Assembly: GCF_038502225.1 (NCBI RefSeq)
Contig: NC_091341.1
Coordinates: forward strand, 692,633-756,632
Origin: Cherax quadricarinatus
Lineage: Eukaryota; Arthropoda; Malacostraca; Decapoda; Parastacidae
DNA length: 64,000 nt
Direction of reading: 5' to 3'
Part shown: positions 45,541 to 55,954 of the stretch, in pieces
Layout of the letters: each line of letters opens with the position of its first letter
Numbering within the stretch: the stretch's first letter is position 1
The notes under the pieces: generated by a model
Database searches by the model: none
Told to the model about the DNA's origin: nothing
Seen by the model: the letters and a program-made list of their open reading frames with translations, nothing else
Program-made: the position numbers and the translations under genes

Positions 45541-45639
45541 AATAAAGATACCCAAGAGTTGCACATGTGTCTAATTTATCAACATGTCGGTTCTCTGAAC
45601 CATTCATCTACAAAGTAAAATGTCTACATCTGATACTAC

Positions 45640-45785
45640 CATTACCACCCAATATTCGTCCATTAAAACTGCTACGACCACTCTTATTACCAATACTTCG
45701 ACCACCGCCTTCACTACTACTATTATTAATACTACTATTACCACTACAACTATTACTGCAATTACTATTACTACTATTATTATTA
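45640..45785. repeat. Trinucleotide-rich tract (ACT/ATT/ACC)
   Basis: Imperfect ACTACTATTATTA-type sequence between two foldback elements. Confidence 0.85.
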
Positions 45786-46140
45786 AAGTAAAAGGACACA
45801 AGTGCAACTAATGTGACATTTTATTGTGGCAACGTTTCGCTCTCCAGGAGCTTTATCAAACCATTACAAACAATACATGGACACAGAGGGTATATAAAGG
45901 CTCTGAGTGAGGTGCAATACTAGTGAGGTACCATTTCGATGTTCACTAGTGGTAGTAGTACCTCACTAGTATTGCACCTCACTCTGAGCCTATATATACC
46001 CTCTGTGTCCATGTATTGTTTGTAACGGCTTGACAAAGCTCCTGGAGAGCGAAACGTTGCCACAATAAAATGTCACATTAGTTGCACTTGTGTCCTTTTC
46101 CTTTACATATTGTCGGTAATTCTACCAACTTTATTACAGT
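45786..46140 (+). mobile_element. Foldback element 3 (degenerate hammerhead family)
   Basis: Left arm about 45786-45931 and right arm about 45958-46105 are reverse complements, with a right tail ATATTGTCGGTAATTCTACC. Layout equals elements 1 and 2 (arm, loop, arm, tail with TGTCGGT), but the arm sequence is a separate family (GCAACTAATGTGACATTTTA, CTCCAGGAGCTTTATCAAAC). Fragments of the same family lie at 29590-29735 and about 47665-47765. Confidence 0.83.
46027..46061 (+). ncRNA. Degenerate hammerhead-like motif (element 3)
   Basis: GGC-TTGACAA-AGCTCCTGGAGAGC-GAAACGTT-GCC. Stem I GGC/GCC and stem II pair, and GAAAC-GTT is intact, but the CUGANGA box is altered at C3 and G8. The left arm on the minus strand (about 45835-45870) has TTGATAA in the same place. 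Confidence 0.45.
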
Positions 46141-47117
46141 AAGTTTATTGTTATTACTATTATCACCAATACCTGTATCTCTCACCAGTACTTCTACTGC
46201 TATGACAACCACTACTACCAGTATCGCTACCAACATATCTACCACAATTGCTATTATTTCCTGGGCGGTGGGCTGTCCACTGAGGGTAACGAGTGTTCTT
46301 AGGAAGTAATGTCATATATTCTCTGGCCACAGCCAGCCTCTCCTTGTATCTAATTGACTGCCATACTTGTAAACTACTTGTCTAATTACTTCTCAAACAA
46401 CTGCATTGTTTTTACACTTACAGTTTCAGTGGGCAGTGTTTGTTTATTAATAGCAACAGATATTCAGGTGTTGCACATGTGTCTTTATTATCAACTTGTC
46501 AGTATTGTATATCATTTATATAATTAGAATATTTTGGTTATCAGTTAGAATTAAAAACTTTACTCACGTTTGTATTGCAACTTTTGTCTTGGAGTTTTAT
46601 TTTGATTTTTTTTAATAATTTTTGTGTTTCAAATGTTTTTACATACTCAACAATGTTATTTTTTTTGTTTAGTGTTATAAAGGTCTGAATGAGATCTTCA
46701 TATCTTAGGTTTCCTTAGAAAGAACATGCTAAGTGTTTTGATATATTATCCTTGTGGTTTGCTTATGGAGATTAAAGCTCAATTTCCCATCTCTGTAGCG
46801 TCTGTAGTTTATCACATTTTATGTAATTTAAGGACCAAAGCTGAAAAGCATATTTACGTGTGTGCCAAATAAACCGTTATATTCAGAAAGGACAGTCCTA
46901 TGTACCATCAATAAAGTCAGCATCAACTACAGTACATTATTGCTGGTGCGAATGAACGGGCCCATTTCCATACAGGGGAAACTACCAGTTGTACAAGTCA
47001 GCCAGAGTGAGGGTGGGGCTCCAGGGTAGCCTACCTTGTAGCTAGGATCTCTCCTAGACCTTCAGTTATTCACACACTTTCAGCTGATTAGCACATACGA
47101 AAGTTCTCTCCGCTATA
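46141..47117. other. Spacer, only a foldback tail remnant recognised
   Basis: About 46455-46505 carries GGTGTTGCACATGTGTCTTT and ATCAACTTGTCAGT, the right end of the hammerhead foldback family. The remainder is AT-rich unique sequence without exon-like features. Confidence 0.5.
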
Positions 47118-47430
47118 TTAATAATAATCTTTATTTCTGGAAGTACATGTACAAGGTATATAGGCCTAGCTGACATCAACGACATACTACTATATAGAAA
47201 TCCCCTTGTTATGCAGAGCATTTCGGACAAATCAGGTCAGTTTTGTCCCAGGATGCGACCCACACCAGTCGACTAACACCCAGGTGCTCATTTCACTGAT
47301 GGGTGAACATTAGACAACAGGTGTCGAGAGGAAACACGTCCTAGTGTTTCCAGCCGTACCGAGGATCAATCCCCGGATCACAGTGCGTGAGCTGAGTGCG
47401 CTAGTGATCGAGCTACGGGATACCTCGATG
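47118..47430 (-). mobile_element. tRNA-derived SINE, minus strand
   Basis: Minus-strand A box near 47399-47413 (GTAGCTCGATCACTAGCGC region) and B box at 47363-47374 (GGGGATTGATCC). The body has CACCTGGGTGTTAGTCGACT and GTGGGTCGCATCCTGGGACA, and the 3' end TATACCTTGTACATGTACTT runs into an AAT-rich tail. It shares its body with the SINE at 47846-48148. Confidence 0.87.
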
Positions 47431-47845
47431 AGTGTATAAGGTGTAGCCAGATACTGTCATTAGCTAGTGACAGTATCTTTCAAACATATCGCAATTACTG
47501 TATATATCTGTAAAGAATATTGGGGGTGAGAATGTAAGGGTACCCAGAAGCAAACTTCTGATGTATACTTTATTCCTCAACTTGTTAATTACTGTTAAAT
47601 ACAACAAGAGGTATATAAATGTCGGTCTAAATACACTGAGAAACTAGTTTAAACCCAGTAATAATGTTGGTAAAATTACCGACAATATGTTAGGTGAAAC
47701 TCCTAGAGAGGGGAAATGTTGCCAATATGTTGCATTAGTTTCACTTGTGTCCTTTTACCTAACATAGTTTAAACACTATTTTACGTATTATTCTTAACCC
47801 ATCGAGTAGTCGATAGGTTTGAAATCCAAGTAAACAAGCAACCAA
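47431..47845. other. Spacer with a foldback-3 fragment
   Basis: About 47665-47765 holds GGTAAAATTACCGACAATAT and TTAGTTTCACTTGTGTCCTT, a degenerate piece of the foldback-3 family. The rest is unique. Confidence 0.55.
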
Positions 47846-48148
47846 GTGGCCCGTGGCCTGGTGGCAAAAGCTCTCGCTTCACACGGTGAGGATCCGGGTT
47901 CGATTCCCGGCGAGGGTAGAAACATTGGGCGTGTTTCTTAACACCGGTTGTCTATGTTCACCCATTAGTAATAATAGGTACTTGCGTGTTAGTCGACTGG
48001 TGTGGGTCGCATCCTGGGACAAAACTAACCTAATTTGCCCGAAATGCTCTGCATAACAAGTGGCTTTCTATGTAGTAGTATGTCACTGATGTCAGCTAGA
48101 CCTGTATACCTTGTACATGTACTTGTAGTAAATAAAGTTATTGTTATT
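47846..48148 (+). mobile_element. tRNA-derived SINE, plus strand
   Basis: A box GTGGCCTGGTGGC at 47853-47865 and a near-perfect B box GGGTTCGATTCCC at 47896-47908. The body (GTTAGTCGACTGGTGTGGGT, CATCCTGGGACAAAACTAAC, GAAATGCTCTGCATAACAAG) and the 3' end with AATAAAGTTATTGTTATTG follow. Intact pol III boxes suggest it is younger than its inverted neighbour 400 bp away. RNA folding between the two inverted copies is possible. Confidence 0.9.
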
Positions 48149-49018
48149 GTTGTTGATGTTTTTGTACTCGAGGTTTCTAGCTATGAACATTACTGCCACA
48201 CTGCTAGCAGCTGGACACTGTCTCTTATACTTAACAATATTATGTAGTCTAGTCTAAATACTTTGCATCAGGAACAGATCTTCTATGAAACTATTGAAGC
48301 TTAAGCTTCAGGCCCCCTAAACCCGGAGGGGCCCCAGAAGCGACTCTAGTCCAAGGTTCTTAAAAACTTTGGGTCTACTATGTGAGAAGAGGGTTTTAAA
48401 AAATTAATTATGTCAATAATATAGTGTAATTCAGTACAAAATTATAGTTATAATAAAAATGGAAAGGTTATTAAAATATGATGTAGGGTAGTTGTTGGTG
48501 GTTGTGAAGGTGACGCCATAACTGCTCAAGCTTCAGGGACACACAAATGTAGGTCCGTCACTGCTTGTGTTGCTCTACAGCGAAGCTCATCTTTCATGAC
48601 TGTGGCCACTGCACCAAGATATGCAGGTCATACATGTAGGTTACATATGTAGGTCACACATGTAGGTCGCACATGCAAGTTACACATGCAGGTCACACAT
48701 GTAGGTCACACATACAAGTAACACATGCAGGTCACTCAGTACTTAATCAGTGCTGTCATCTTTTTCAGAATTTGTATTATTTATAAATTTTCAATTATAG
48801 GTCTTATGTTCACTTCGGAATCATTTATTGATAAATTTATGTGGCTGAAGTTAAAATTTAAAGTAAACTGAGATATACACAACTACATGCGTATATACCA
48901 CTGCTGCTGCTCAGCCAGTATATACTCATATATACCAATGTTTAACAGTACTGATACCTTCTTGAAGAACGGACTTACGTGTTCCACTGAGAACATGATG
49001 ATTACCTGTCAATAATTG
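48149..49018. other. Spacer, no gene seen
   Basis: Contains a short 11-12-bp repeat (CACACATGTAGGT) at about 48615-48740 and otherwise unique AT-rich sequence. Confidence 0.5.
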
Positions 49019-49590
<572 letters not shown>

Positions 49591-49627
49591 ATATTATAAT
49601 AATTTTTAACTCATATATCCTCAGTTT

Positions 49628-50462
49628 TTGCGCAGGAAGATACTAGCGAAATTCCAGAAATATTAAATTATGTAGAAGAGGAAGATAATAAACTATGCAC
49701 GATTAGAGTAACTAGCAACATGGTCCTCTGACAGATAGAGAAATTAAAACCCAACATATCACCAGGCCCTGATGAACTGTTTTAAAGGAATGTAAAGAGG
49801 AACTTAGTATACCTTTGGCTAATCTTTTCAACATATCACTACAAACTGGCATAGTGCCTGATAAGTGAAAAATGGCAAATGTGATACCTATTTACAAAGC
49901 AGGAGACAGGTCCCTAGCTTCGAACTATAGTCCAATAAGCCTTACCTCCACAGTGGGAAAATTTATGGAATCAGTAATTGCCGTGGCAATTCGTAGCCAT
50001 CTTGAAAGGAATAAATTGATTAATGAATTCCAGCACGATTTTACAAAGGGGCGTTCCTGTCTTATGAATTACTAACTTTCTTCACTAAGGTGTTTGAGAA
50101 GGTAGATCATAGTATTGAACATGATATTGTGTATATGGACTTCAGTAAGGCTTTCGATAGAGTTCCATATCAGAGGCTATTGAGGAAAATTAAGGCACAC
50201 AGAAAAGGAGGAGAAATTTTTTCTAGGGTAGAGACGTGGTTAACAAATAGGCAGCAGAGAGTTTACATCAATGGAAAGAAATCGGAGAGGGGGTGCGTCA
50301 CGAGTGGTGTTCCACGGGGGTCAGTGCTGGGCCCTTTGTTCACAATTTATGTAAACGACATTGATGAGGGAATAAATAGCGACATAAGTAAATTTGCTGA
50401 TGACACCAAAATAGGTCGCCTAATTCATTCTAATGAGACAATAGAGAACTCCAGGAAGTGAT
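49628..50462 (+). pseudogene. Degenerate CR1 ORF2 fragment (reverse transcriptase)
   Basis: Reads like residues about 450-740 of the intact ORF2 at 4872-7805, with stops and frameshifts. Recognisable blocks are SPGPDE, KMANVIPIYKAGD, PISLTSTVGKF, YMDFSKAFDRVP, SGVPRGSVLGP and SKFADDTKIGR. Stops near 49730, 49785 and 49865 and a frameshift near 50070 disable it. Both ends are truncated; its right end meets a foldback arm. It belongs to the same clade as, but is older than, the 4.7-8.8 kb element. Confidence 0.9.
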
Positions 50463-50610
50463 AAATGGTTTGAAACCGACAAGTTGAAGATAAAGACACT
50501 TTTGCAACCTATGGGAATCTTTACTGAAGAAACGTTTCGCCACACAGTGGCTTCATCAGTCCAATACAAATCAGAAAGGTGTAAGGAGATGAGGAGTTTG
50601 GGGGAATGAG
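50463..50610 (-). mobile_element. Single arm of a hammerhead foldback element
   Basis: In reverse complement it matches the right arm plus tail of foldback element 1: GGACTCATTCCC near 50610, the ribozyme block, TTCCCATAGGTTGC and the TTCAACTTGTCGGTTTC tail at 50465-50485. Only one arm is present. Confidence 0.8.
50528..50562 (-). ncRNA. Hammerhead ribozyme motif, minus strand (single-arm copy)
   Basis: Minus strand GGA-CTGATGA-GCCAC/GTGGC-GAAA-CGTT-TCT with all core bases kept; stem I closes with one G-U pair. It lacks the antisense partner arm that elements 1 and 2 have, so it would not be masked by hairpin folding. Confidence 0.72.
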
Positions 50611-51177
50611 TCCCTCAGCCTGGAAAGTACAATATACGGCCGTAGAAGTGGCTTATATACTGTAGTGAGGTGAGGTGAAGCAGGCGGAGGCGGGGTCATA
50701 GTGGTACCATCCACTAGCCGAAGTAGGTCTTCGTCCAAAGGTTGAACAAGTGTTGAAGAATTCTTTGTATCAAGATCCCATGATGTTACCATTTATCACA
50801 TCTGTCAGACACTGTAGCATCATGGGATCTTCTTATTATTACTGTTCTTGTTCTGTTGTTATTATTATTAGCATGATTATTGTTGTCTTTTTGTTATTAT
50901 TATTATTGTTCTAGAATTATTATTGTCGTTTTTGTTATTACTATTGTTGTTCTTTTTGATATTGTTATTATTGTTATTATAAATTAGTAATATACAGTAT
51001 TCTGCTTCAGATAATCACTGTTTTGTCGCGCCTCGCCAGAGGTAAACAGTGTCACTGGAACATGATTGACCGTCAGTATGGCTGACATTCACCCTGTGAC
51101 GCCATTAGTGTGCAAACACTATTGTTGACCTGCTGGTTGATACACACCTCGTGTTTATGTCGTGTACCATGAGTTGT
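50611..51177. other. Spacer with ATT-rich stretch
   Basis: Imperfect TTATTATTATTG-type sequence at about 50830-50990; nothing else recognised. Confidence 0.5.
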
Positions 51178-51562
51178 TAGTTTGTACAGCAGTCTTCTCT
51201 GTTGTACCTTGTTCAACACTTTCACTAGTTTGTACAGCAGTCTTGTGTACTGTACCTTGTTTAACACTTTCACTAGTTTGTACAGCAGTCTTGTGTACTG
51301 TACCTTGTTCAACACTTTCACTAGTTTGTACAGCAGTCTTGTGTACTGTACCTTGTTCAACACTTTCACTAGTTTGTACAGCAGTCTTGTGTACTGTACC
51401 TTGTTCAACACTTTCACTAGTTTGTACAGCAGTCTTGTGTACTGTACCTTGTTCAACACTTCCACTAGTTTGTACAGCAGTCTTGTGTACTGTACCTTGT
51501 TCAACACTTCCACTAGTTTGTACAGCAGTCTTGTGTACTGTACCTTGTTCAACACTTCCATC
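51178..51562. repeat. 48-bp minisatellite, eight copies
   Basis: Copies of a 48-bp unit with GTTTGTACAGCAGTCTTGTG and TACTGTACCTTGTTCAACAC, with TTTCACTA or TTCCACTA at the junction. The 48-bp period leaves frames open on both strands. Confidence 0.95.
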
Positions 51563-51639
51563 AGTTTTCTAGAAATCTTCGTGTACTATAGTATCTGTGG
51601 TGCACACGCGTGGTGAGCCCCAGCCTATGTATGACTGCG

Positions 51640-52440
51640 GGCAGCTGGGCGAGGGGTGGGTGGGCATGCGACCCGGTGAGTGAGTGAGCATGAAGGAGGG
51701 TCGAGGGGTGGGTGGGCATGATACCCGGTGAGTGAGTGGGCATGAAGGAGGGTCGAGGGATGGGTGGGCGTGCGATCCCGTGGGTGAGTGGGCATGAAGG
51801 AGGGTCGAGGGGTGGGTGGGCATGAGACCCGGTGAGTGAGTGGGCATGAAGGAGGGTCGAGGGGTGGGTGGGCGTTCGTGCGACCCGGTGGGTGAGTGGG
51901 CATGAAGGAGGGTCGAGGGGTGGGTGGGCGTGCGACCCGGTGGGTGAGTGAGCATGAAGGAGGGTCGAGGGGTGGGTGGGCGTTCGTGCGACCCGGTGGG
52001 TGAGTGGGCATGAAGGAGGGTCGAGGGGTGGGTGGGCGGTCGTGCGACCCGGTGGGTGAGTGAGCATGAAGGAGGGTCGAGGGGTGGGTGGGCGGTCGTG
52101 CGACCCGGTGGGTGAGTGAGCATGAAGGAGGGTCGAGGGGTGGGTGGACGGGCGTGCGACCCGGTGGGTGAGTGAGCATGAAGGAGGGTCGAGGGGTGGG
52201 TGGACGGTCGTGCGACCCGGTGGGTGAGTGAGCATGAAGGAGGGTCGAGGGGTGGGTGGGCGGTCGTGCGACCCGGTGGGTGAGTGAGCATGAAGGAGGG
52301 TCGAGGGGTGGGTGGACGGTCGTGCGACCCGGTGGGTGAGTGAGCATGAAGGAGGGTCGAGGGGTGGGTGGACGGGCGTGCGACCCGGTGGGTGAGTGAG
52401 CATGAAGGAGGGTCGAGGGGTGGGTGTGCGGTTGTTAGTG
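51640..52440. repeat. 52/56-bp minisatellite
   Basis: About 14 copies of a G-rich unit containing CATGAAGGAGGGTCGAGGGG, TGGGTGGGCG and GTGCGACCCGGTGGGTGAGT. Left copies are 52 bp, right ones mostly 56 bp through an added GTTC/GGTC. Long Pro/His/Ser frames on the minus strand are artefacts. Confidence 0.95.
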
Positions 52441-52500
52441 TCGTCACCACTCTAACCCCAAGTCAGTACCACATTATTACCTTTGCAATTAACTTTTTCT

Positions 52501-52531
52501 TAATGTTCATAAACAATGTTTATGAACATTA
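52501..52531. other. Perfect 14-bp stem hairpin
   Basis: TAATGTTCATAAAC at 52501-52514 and GTTTATGAACATTA at 52518-52531 are exact complements around AAT. No role is evident. Confidence 0.85.
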
Positions 52532-52671
52532 TATCTGAAATAAATTATATCTGTAAATTATTTGCAAAAGATAAGTGAACTGTACTCCTGTAAACCCTTT
52601 ATGGGGCCTTGTTCCTAGAGCTTTTGTGTGTCCATATGTTCTTGGGCTACCCTCCACACCATGGATTTATG

Positions 52672-53172
52672 GTGCACAATAAACTAGCCACAGGATGGAT
52701 ATATGGTGCACAATAAACTAGCCACAGGATGGATATATGGTGCACAATAAACTAGCCACAGGATGGATATATGGTGCACAATAAACTAGCCACAGGATGG
52801 ATATATGGTGCACAATAAACTAGCCACAGGATGGATATATGGTGCACAATAAACTAGCCACAGGATGGATATATGGTGCACAATAAACTAGCCACTACCA
52901 TCCACAGGATGGATATGGGTAGCACAATAAACTAGCCACAGGATGGATATATGGTGCACAATAAACTAGCCACAGGATGGATTTATGGTGCACAATAAAC
53001 TAGCCACAGGATGGATATATGGGGCACAATAAACTAGCCACAGGATGGATATATGGTGCACAATAAACTAGCCACAGGATGGATATATGGTGCACAATAA
53101 ACTAGCCACAGGATGGATATATGGTGCACAATAAACTAGCCACAGGATGGATGTATAGTGCACAATAAACTA
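52672..53172. repeat. 34-bp minisatellite
   Basis: About 15 copies of GGATGGATATATGGTGCACA + ATAAACTAGCCACA, with one divergent insertion near 52890. Confidence 0.96.
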
Positions 53173-54574
53173 GCAGCTTCGGCGGCAGAATCGAAAATCA
53201 TGCCTTCTTTTTTCTTGGTCTGAAAATATGAGCATCTTTTTGGGGGGACTGGGGAAAGGGGGGATGGATTTTTTTAATGGTGGTAATACGTGGAGGCAGC
53301 TGGTGCTCCTTCTTGGCTGCTTCACCCACATTAGTCACTGCTCCATGCGCCAGCCACCAAACATATTTTATTTTAATATTTAGGTCAGTTTTGGCTCTGG
53401 GTTGGTTGTGATCCCTTTTTTACGATATATATTTTACTTTCAGTGTGTTATTACATATCTCTGGCATGTTTGTGTGTTCGTAGTCGAGAAGATGTGCGCT
53501 GTGAAACCATTTCTGTTTTCTGCTCTGAACAGATGCACAAAGTTATGAACGCACAAACACGCAGAAAAACCCTTACTTAGGAGACTGAAACTTGTGACGA
53601 CGTTTCGGTACGACATACACTGTTGACAAGTCGCACACAAATGAATGCACATTTGCACAAACACATGTTTACGTTCGGATACAGATGCTGGCAAACCCAG
53701 AACTGGTCTCCCTTTAAGCTCCGACCCCAACACTCTCCTCCCTGCCAGTCTTGCCTCACAGCAGACCCTACCCATCACTCAGTCACTCATCCCACCCTTC
53801 ATCCTCATCCCATAACCCTAGCAACATTTTCGGTGATCATCAGACTTCACAAGTAACTCACACTTAGGCAAATGTGAAACACACACACTTAGGTAAGCAT
53901 AAGCATTATGATGTTTCGGTCCTTCCTGAACCATTGTCAAGACACAACGATGATCATGGACGGACTGCAACTTTGTCTTAGTTTTTGTCTCCTGTGCGCG
54001 GGCTATTAGTGAACGGTATTGTGCCTTTTTTGTTATTTATTAGTGAACTGTTCCAGCCACAGTATTGACTTTTATTCATCTTTAGACTTGTTCTCTACCA
54101 CCATTTCCGGAAAAAAAGCATCGAAGTCCTGTACATAAATGAATATCGTATTATAATTAAAAGGTAAAATAAACGGTGCATCCCAGACTTAAAAGCATTC
54201 ACAGAAACCAAAAACAGATACAGTATCTAGGAGGAAATTTAATATTTTTTGTGTACGTATATATAAACTTTGCTCGAACTGCTGTATACACTTTGTACAG
54301 ACTATTATAACAGATTTATGGTACCACTTATGTGAACTTAGAATATTTGTGACTCGATAAAAAAAAATGAGAAAGAAAAGAAAACAGAGTGCCTGTTGCA
54401 CTCTAGCACAACCATGTAAGTTGAGACTGGTGAGAGTACAGAGTAGGTTTGTAACAAGTCCATTACAAGACACTCAGGCCACACTTCTATTAGGCTATAA
54501 CATCAAGGATAGTGATGATCCTCATCACACGAGTTTCACTCCCATACATACTTCATTGTAACATGCAGGCACCA
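53173..54574. other. Spacer with foldback-like remnants, no gene supported
   Basis: About 53580-53640 (GACGACGTTTCGGTACGACA) and 53890-53960 (GATGTTTCGGTCCTTCCTGA) resemble, on the minus strand, the GAAAC-containing core of the foldback families, but are too decayed to assign. The short open frames here show no domain or splice support. Confidence 0.45.
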
Positions 54575-54696
54575 CAAGTGAGGCTGGAACCAAGTCTCGA
54601 CCCCAGTAAACACAACTGGGTGAACACACATACACACAATCAGTGAAGAGGCGGGGCCAGGAGCTATGACTCGACACCTGCAACCACAAATAGGTG

Positions 54697-54780
<84 letters not shown>
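54575..54780 (+). mobile_element. Two nested LINE 3' tails and a (CA)n tract
   Basis: A decayed tail (GTCTCGACCCCAGTAAACAC, CTGGGTGAACACACA) ends in a short CA run at about 54640. A second, better copy follows (GTGAAGAGGCGGGGCCAGGA, GACTCGACACCTGCAACCAC, GGTGAGTAC) and ends in about 38 CA repeats. It is the same family as the tails at 338-380 and 4195-4290. Confidence 0.82.
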
Positions 54781-54784
<4 letters not shown>

Positions 54785-54903
54785 ACCTGCGACAATAACG
54801 AGGTTATAAATAGTTTTGTTGGGATAATTTGTAAATGTCAAGGGTGAAATTGTGTTAATGTTATGAATGTTATGTGAACTACAGATTATGTATAAAGGAC
54901 GGT

Positions 54904-54904
<1 letters not shown>

Positions 54905-54976
<72 letters not shown>
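54905..54976. repeat. (TA)n microsatellite
   Basis: TA tract interrupted by ACATATACATACATA. Confidence 0.95.
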
Positions 54977-54978
<2 letters not shown>

Positions 54979-55375
54979 TATTTATTTATTATCACACCGG
55001 CCGATTCCCACCAAGGCAGGGTGGTCCGAAAAAGAAAAACTTTCACCATCATTCACTCCATCACTGTCTTGCCAGAAGGGTGCTTTACACTACAGTTTTT
55101 AAACTGCAACATTAACACCCCTCCTTCAGAGTGCAGGCACTGTACTTCCCATCTCCAGGACTCAAGTCCGGCCTGCCGGTTTCCCTGAATCCCTTCATAA
55201 ATGTTACTTTGCTCACACTCCAACAGCACGTCAAGTATTAAAAACCATTTGTCTCCATTCACTCCTATCAAACACGCTCACGCATGCCTGCTGGAAGTCC
55301 AAGCCCCTTGCACACAAAACCTCCTTTACCCCCTCCCTCCAACCCTTCCTAGGCCGACCCCTACCCCTACCCCTA
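54977..55375 (+). mobile_element. Dispersed repeat, best-preserved copy in the window
   Basis: Order of motifs: CACACCGGCCGATTCCCACC, AAGGCAGGGTGGTCCGAAAA, CACTGTCTTGCCAGAAGGGT, CCTCCTTCAGAGTGCAGGCA, CTTCCCATCTCCAGGACTCA, CACTCCAACAGCACGTCAAG, CACGCATGCCTGCTGGAAGT. Fragments recur at 16195-16650 (+) and 18105-18240 (-), and one segment founded the 57-bp array. No TIR, poly(A) or coding region is seen, so the class is open. Confidence 0.75.
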
Positions 55376-55954
55376 TATATAATGTGTGTGTGTGTGGATA
55401 TTTTACTCATCTTAATAATTTCTTGAGTTAAGTGTTTGCAAAAAAACATTGTCCAACAACCTTATTTGCTTCTCCTGTTGTGTTTGGCTGTTGTGTTTGG
55501 CTGTTGTGTTTACTTATTTTATTATTTCTTTGAGAGGATGTTGTCTGACTGTTACTTAGCAAGGGTCAGTAATAACTCTTGAGTTAGGACTGGTCCACCT
55601 ACAGCAGAGTTACGTTAACTACCACCTGTTGAAAAACTTAGGCTGCTTAACTTACTCTTTTTTTCATCTTAGTTGATATGTTGGTGGTGATACAGGTGTG
55701 ATGTACGCTAGTGTGAGATATTACTGCCAACAATACTGACATGTTACCTACCTGGAGACTTTTACAACTAATAACACAATGCGGCTACGTTCTGCTGACC
55801 AGAAGATTTCTCAAGCTAATCATTAGCTTGACAATGTTCCTTGAGAGAGCGAAACGTCACCTCAATAAATGTCTTATTAGTTGCACATGTGCCATATACT
55901 TAAAAATAGTAGACCATTTAAGAAGTTTAACTATTCATACCATTGTTATTATGA
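55376..55954. other. Spacer with a foldback-like arm fragment
   Basis: About 55790-55910 contains AGCTTGACAATGTTCCTTGA, GAGAGCGAAACGTCACCTCA and TATTAGTTGCACATGTGCC, a relative of the foldback-3 arm with the same TTGACAA..GAAAC layout. Otherwise nothing recognised. Confidence 0.5.

Larger units (their letters stand above)
45248..45612 (+). mobile_element. Foldback element 2 with hammerhead ribozyme cores
   Basis: Arms 45248-45405 and 45423-45580 (158 bp each) are nearly perfect reverse complements. The right-hand tail ATCAACATGTCGGTTCTCTG and ACCATTCATC corresponds to that of foldback element 1. The arms share the ribozyme block and the GACTGAACACATCGACTC segment with element 1 but differ in the terminal ~30 bp and in part of the stem, so the two are related but distinct subfamilies. 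Confidence 0.85.

Noticed and set aside
47846..47920. A functional tRNA gene
   Set aside because: The B box is excellent, but a shared body and a second inverted copy nearby show it is the head of a SINE.
53440..53860. A small gene in the overlapping short frames
   Set aside because: Frames overlap on both strands, show no domain, and include decayed foldback-like sequence.
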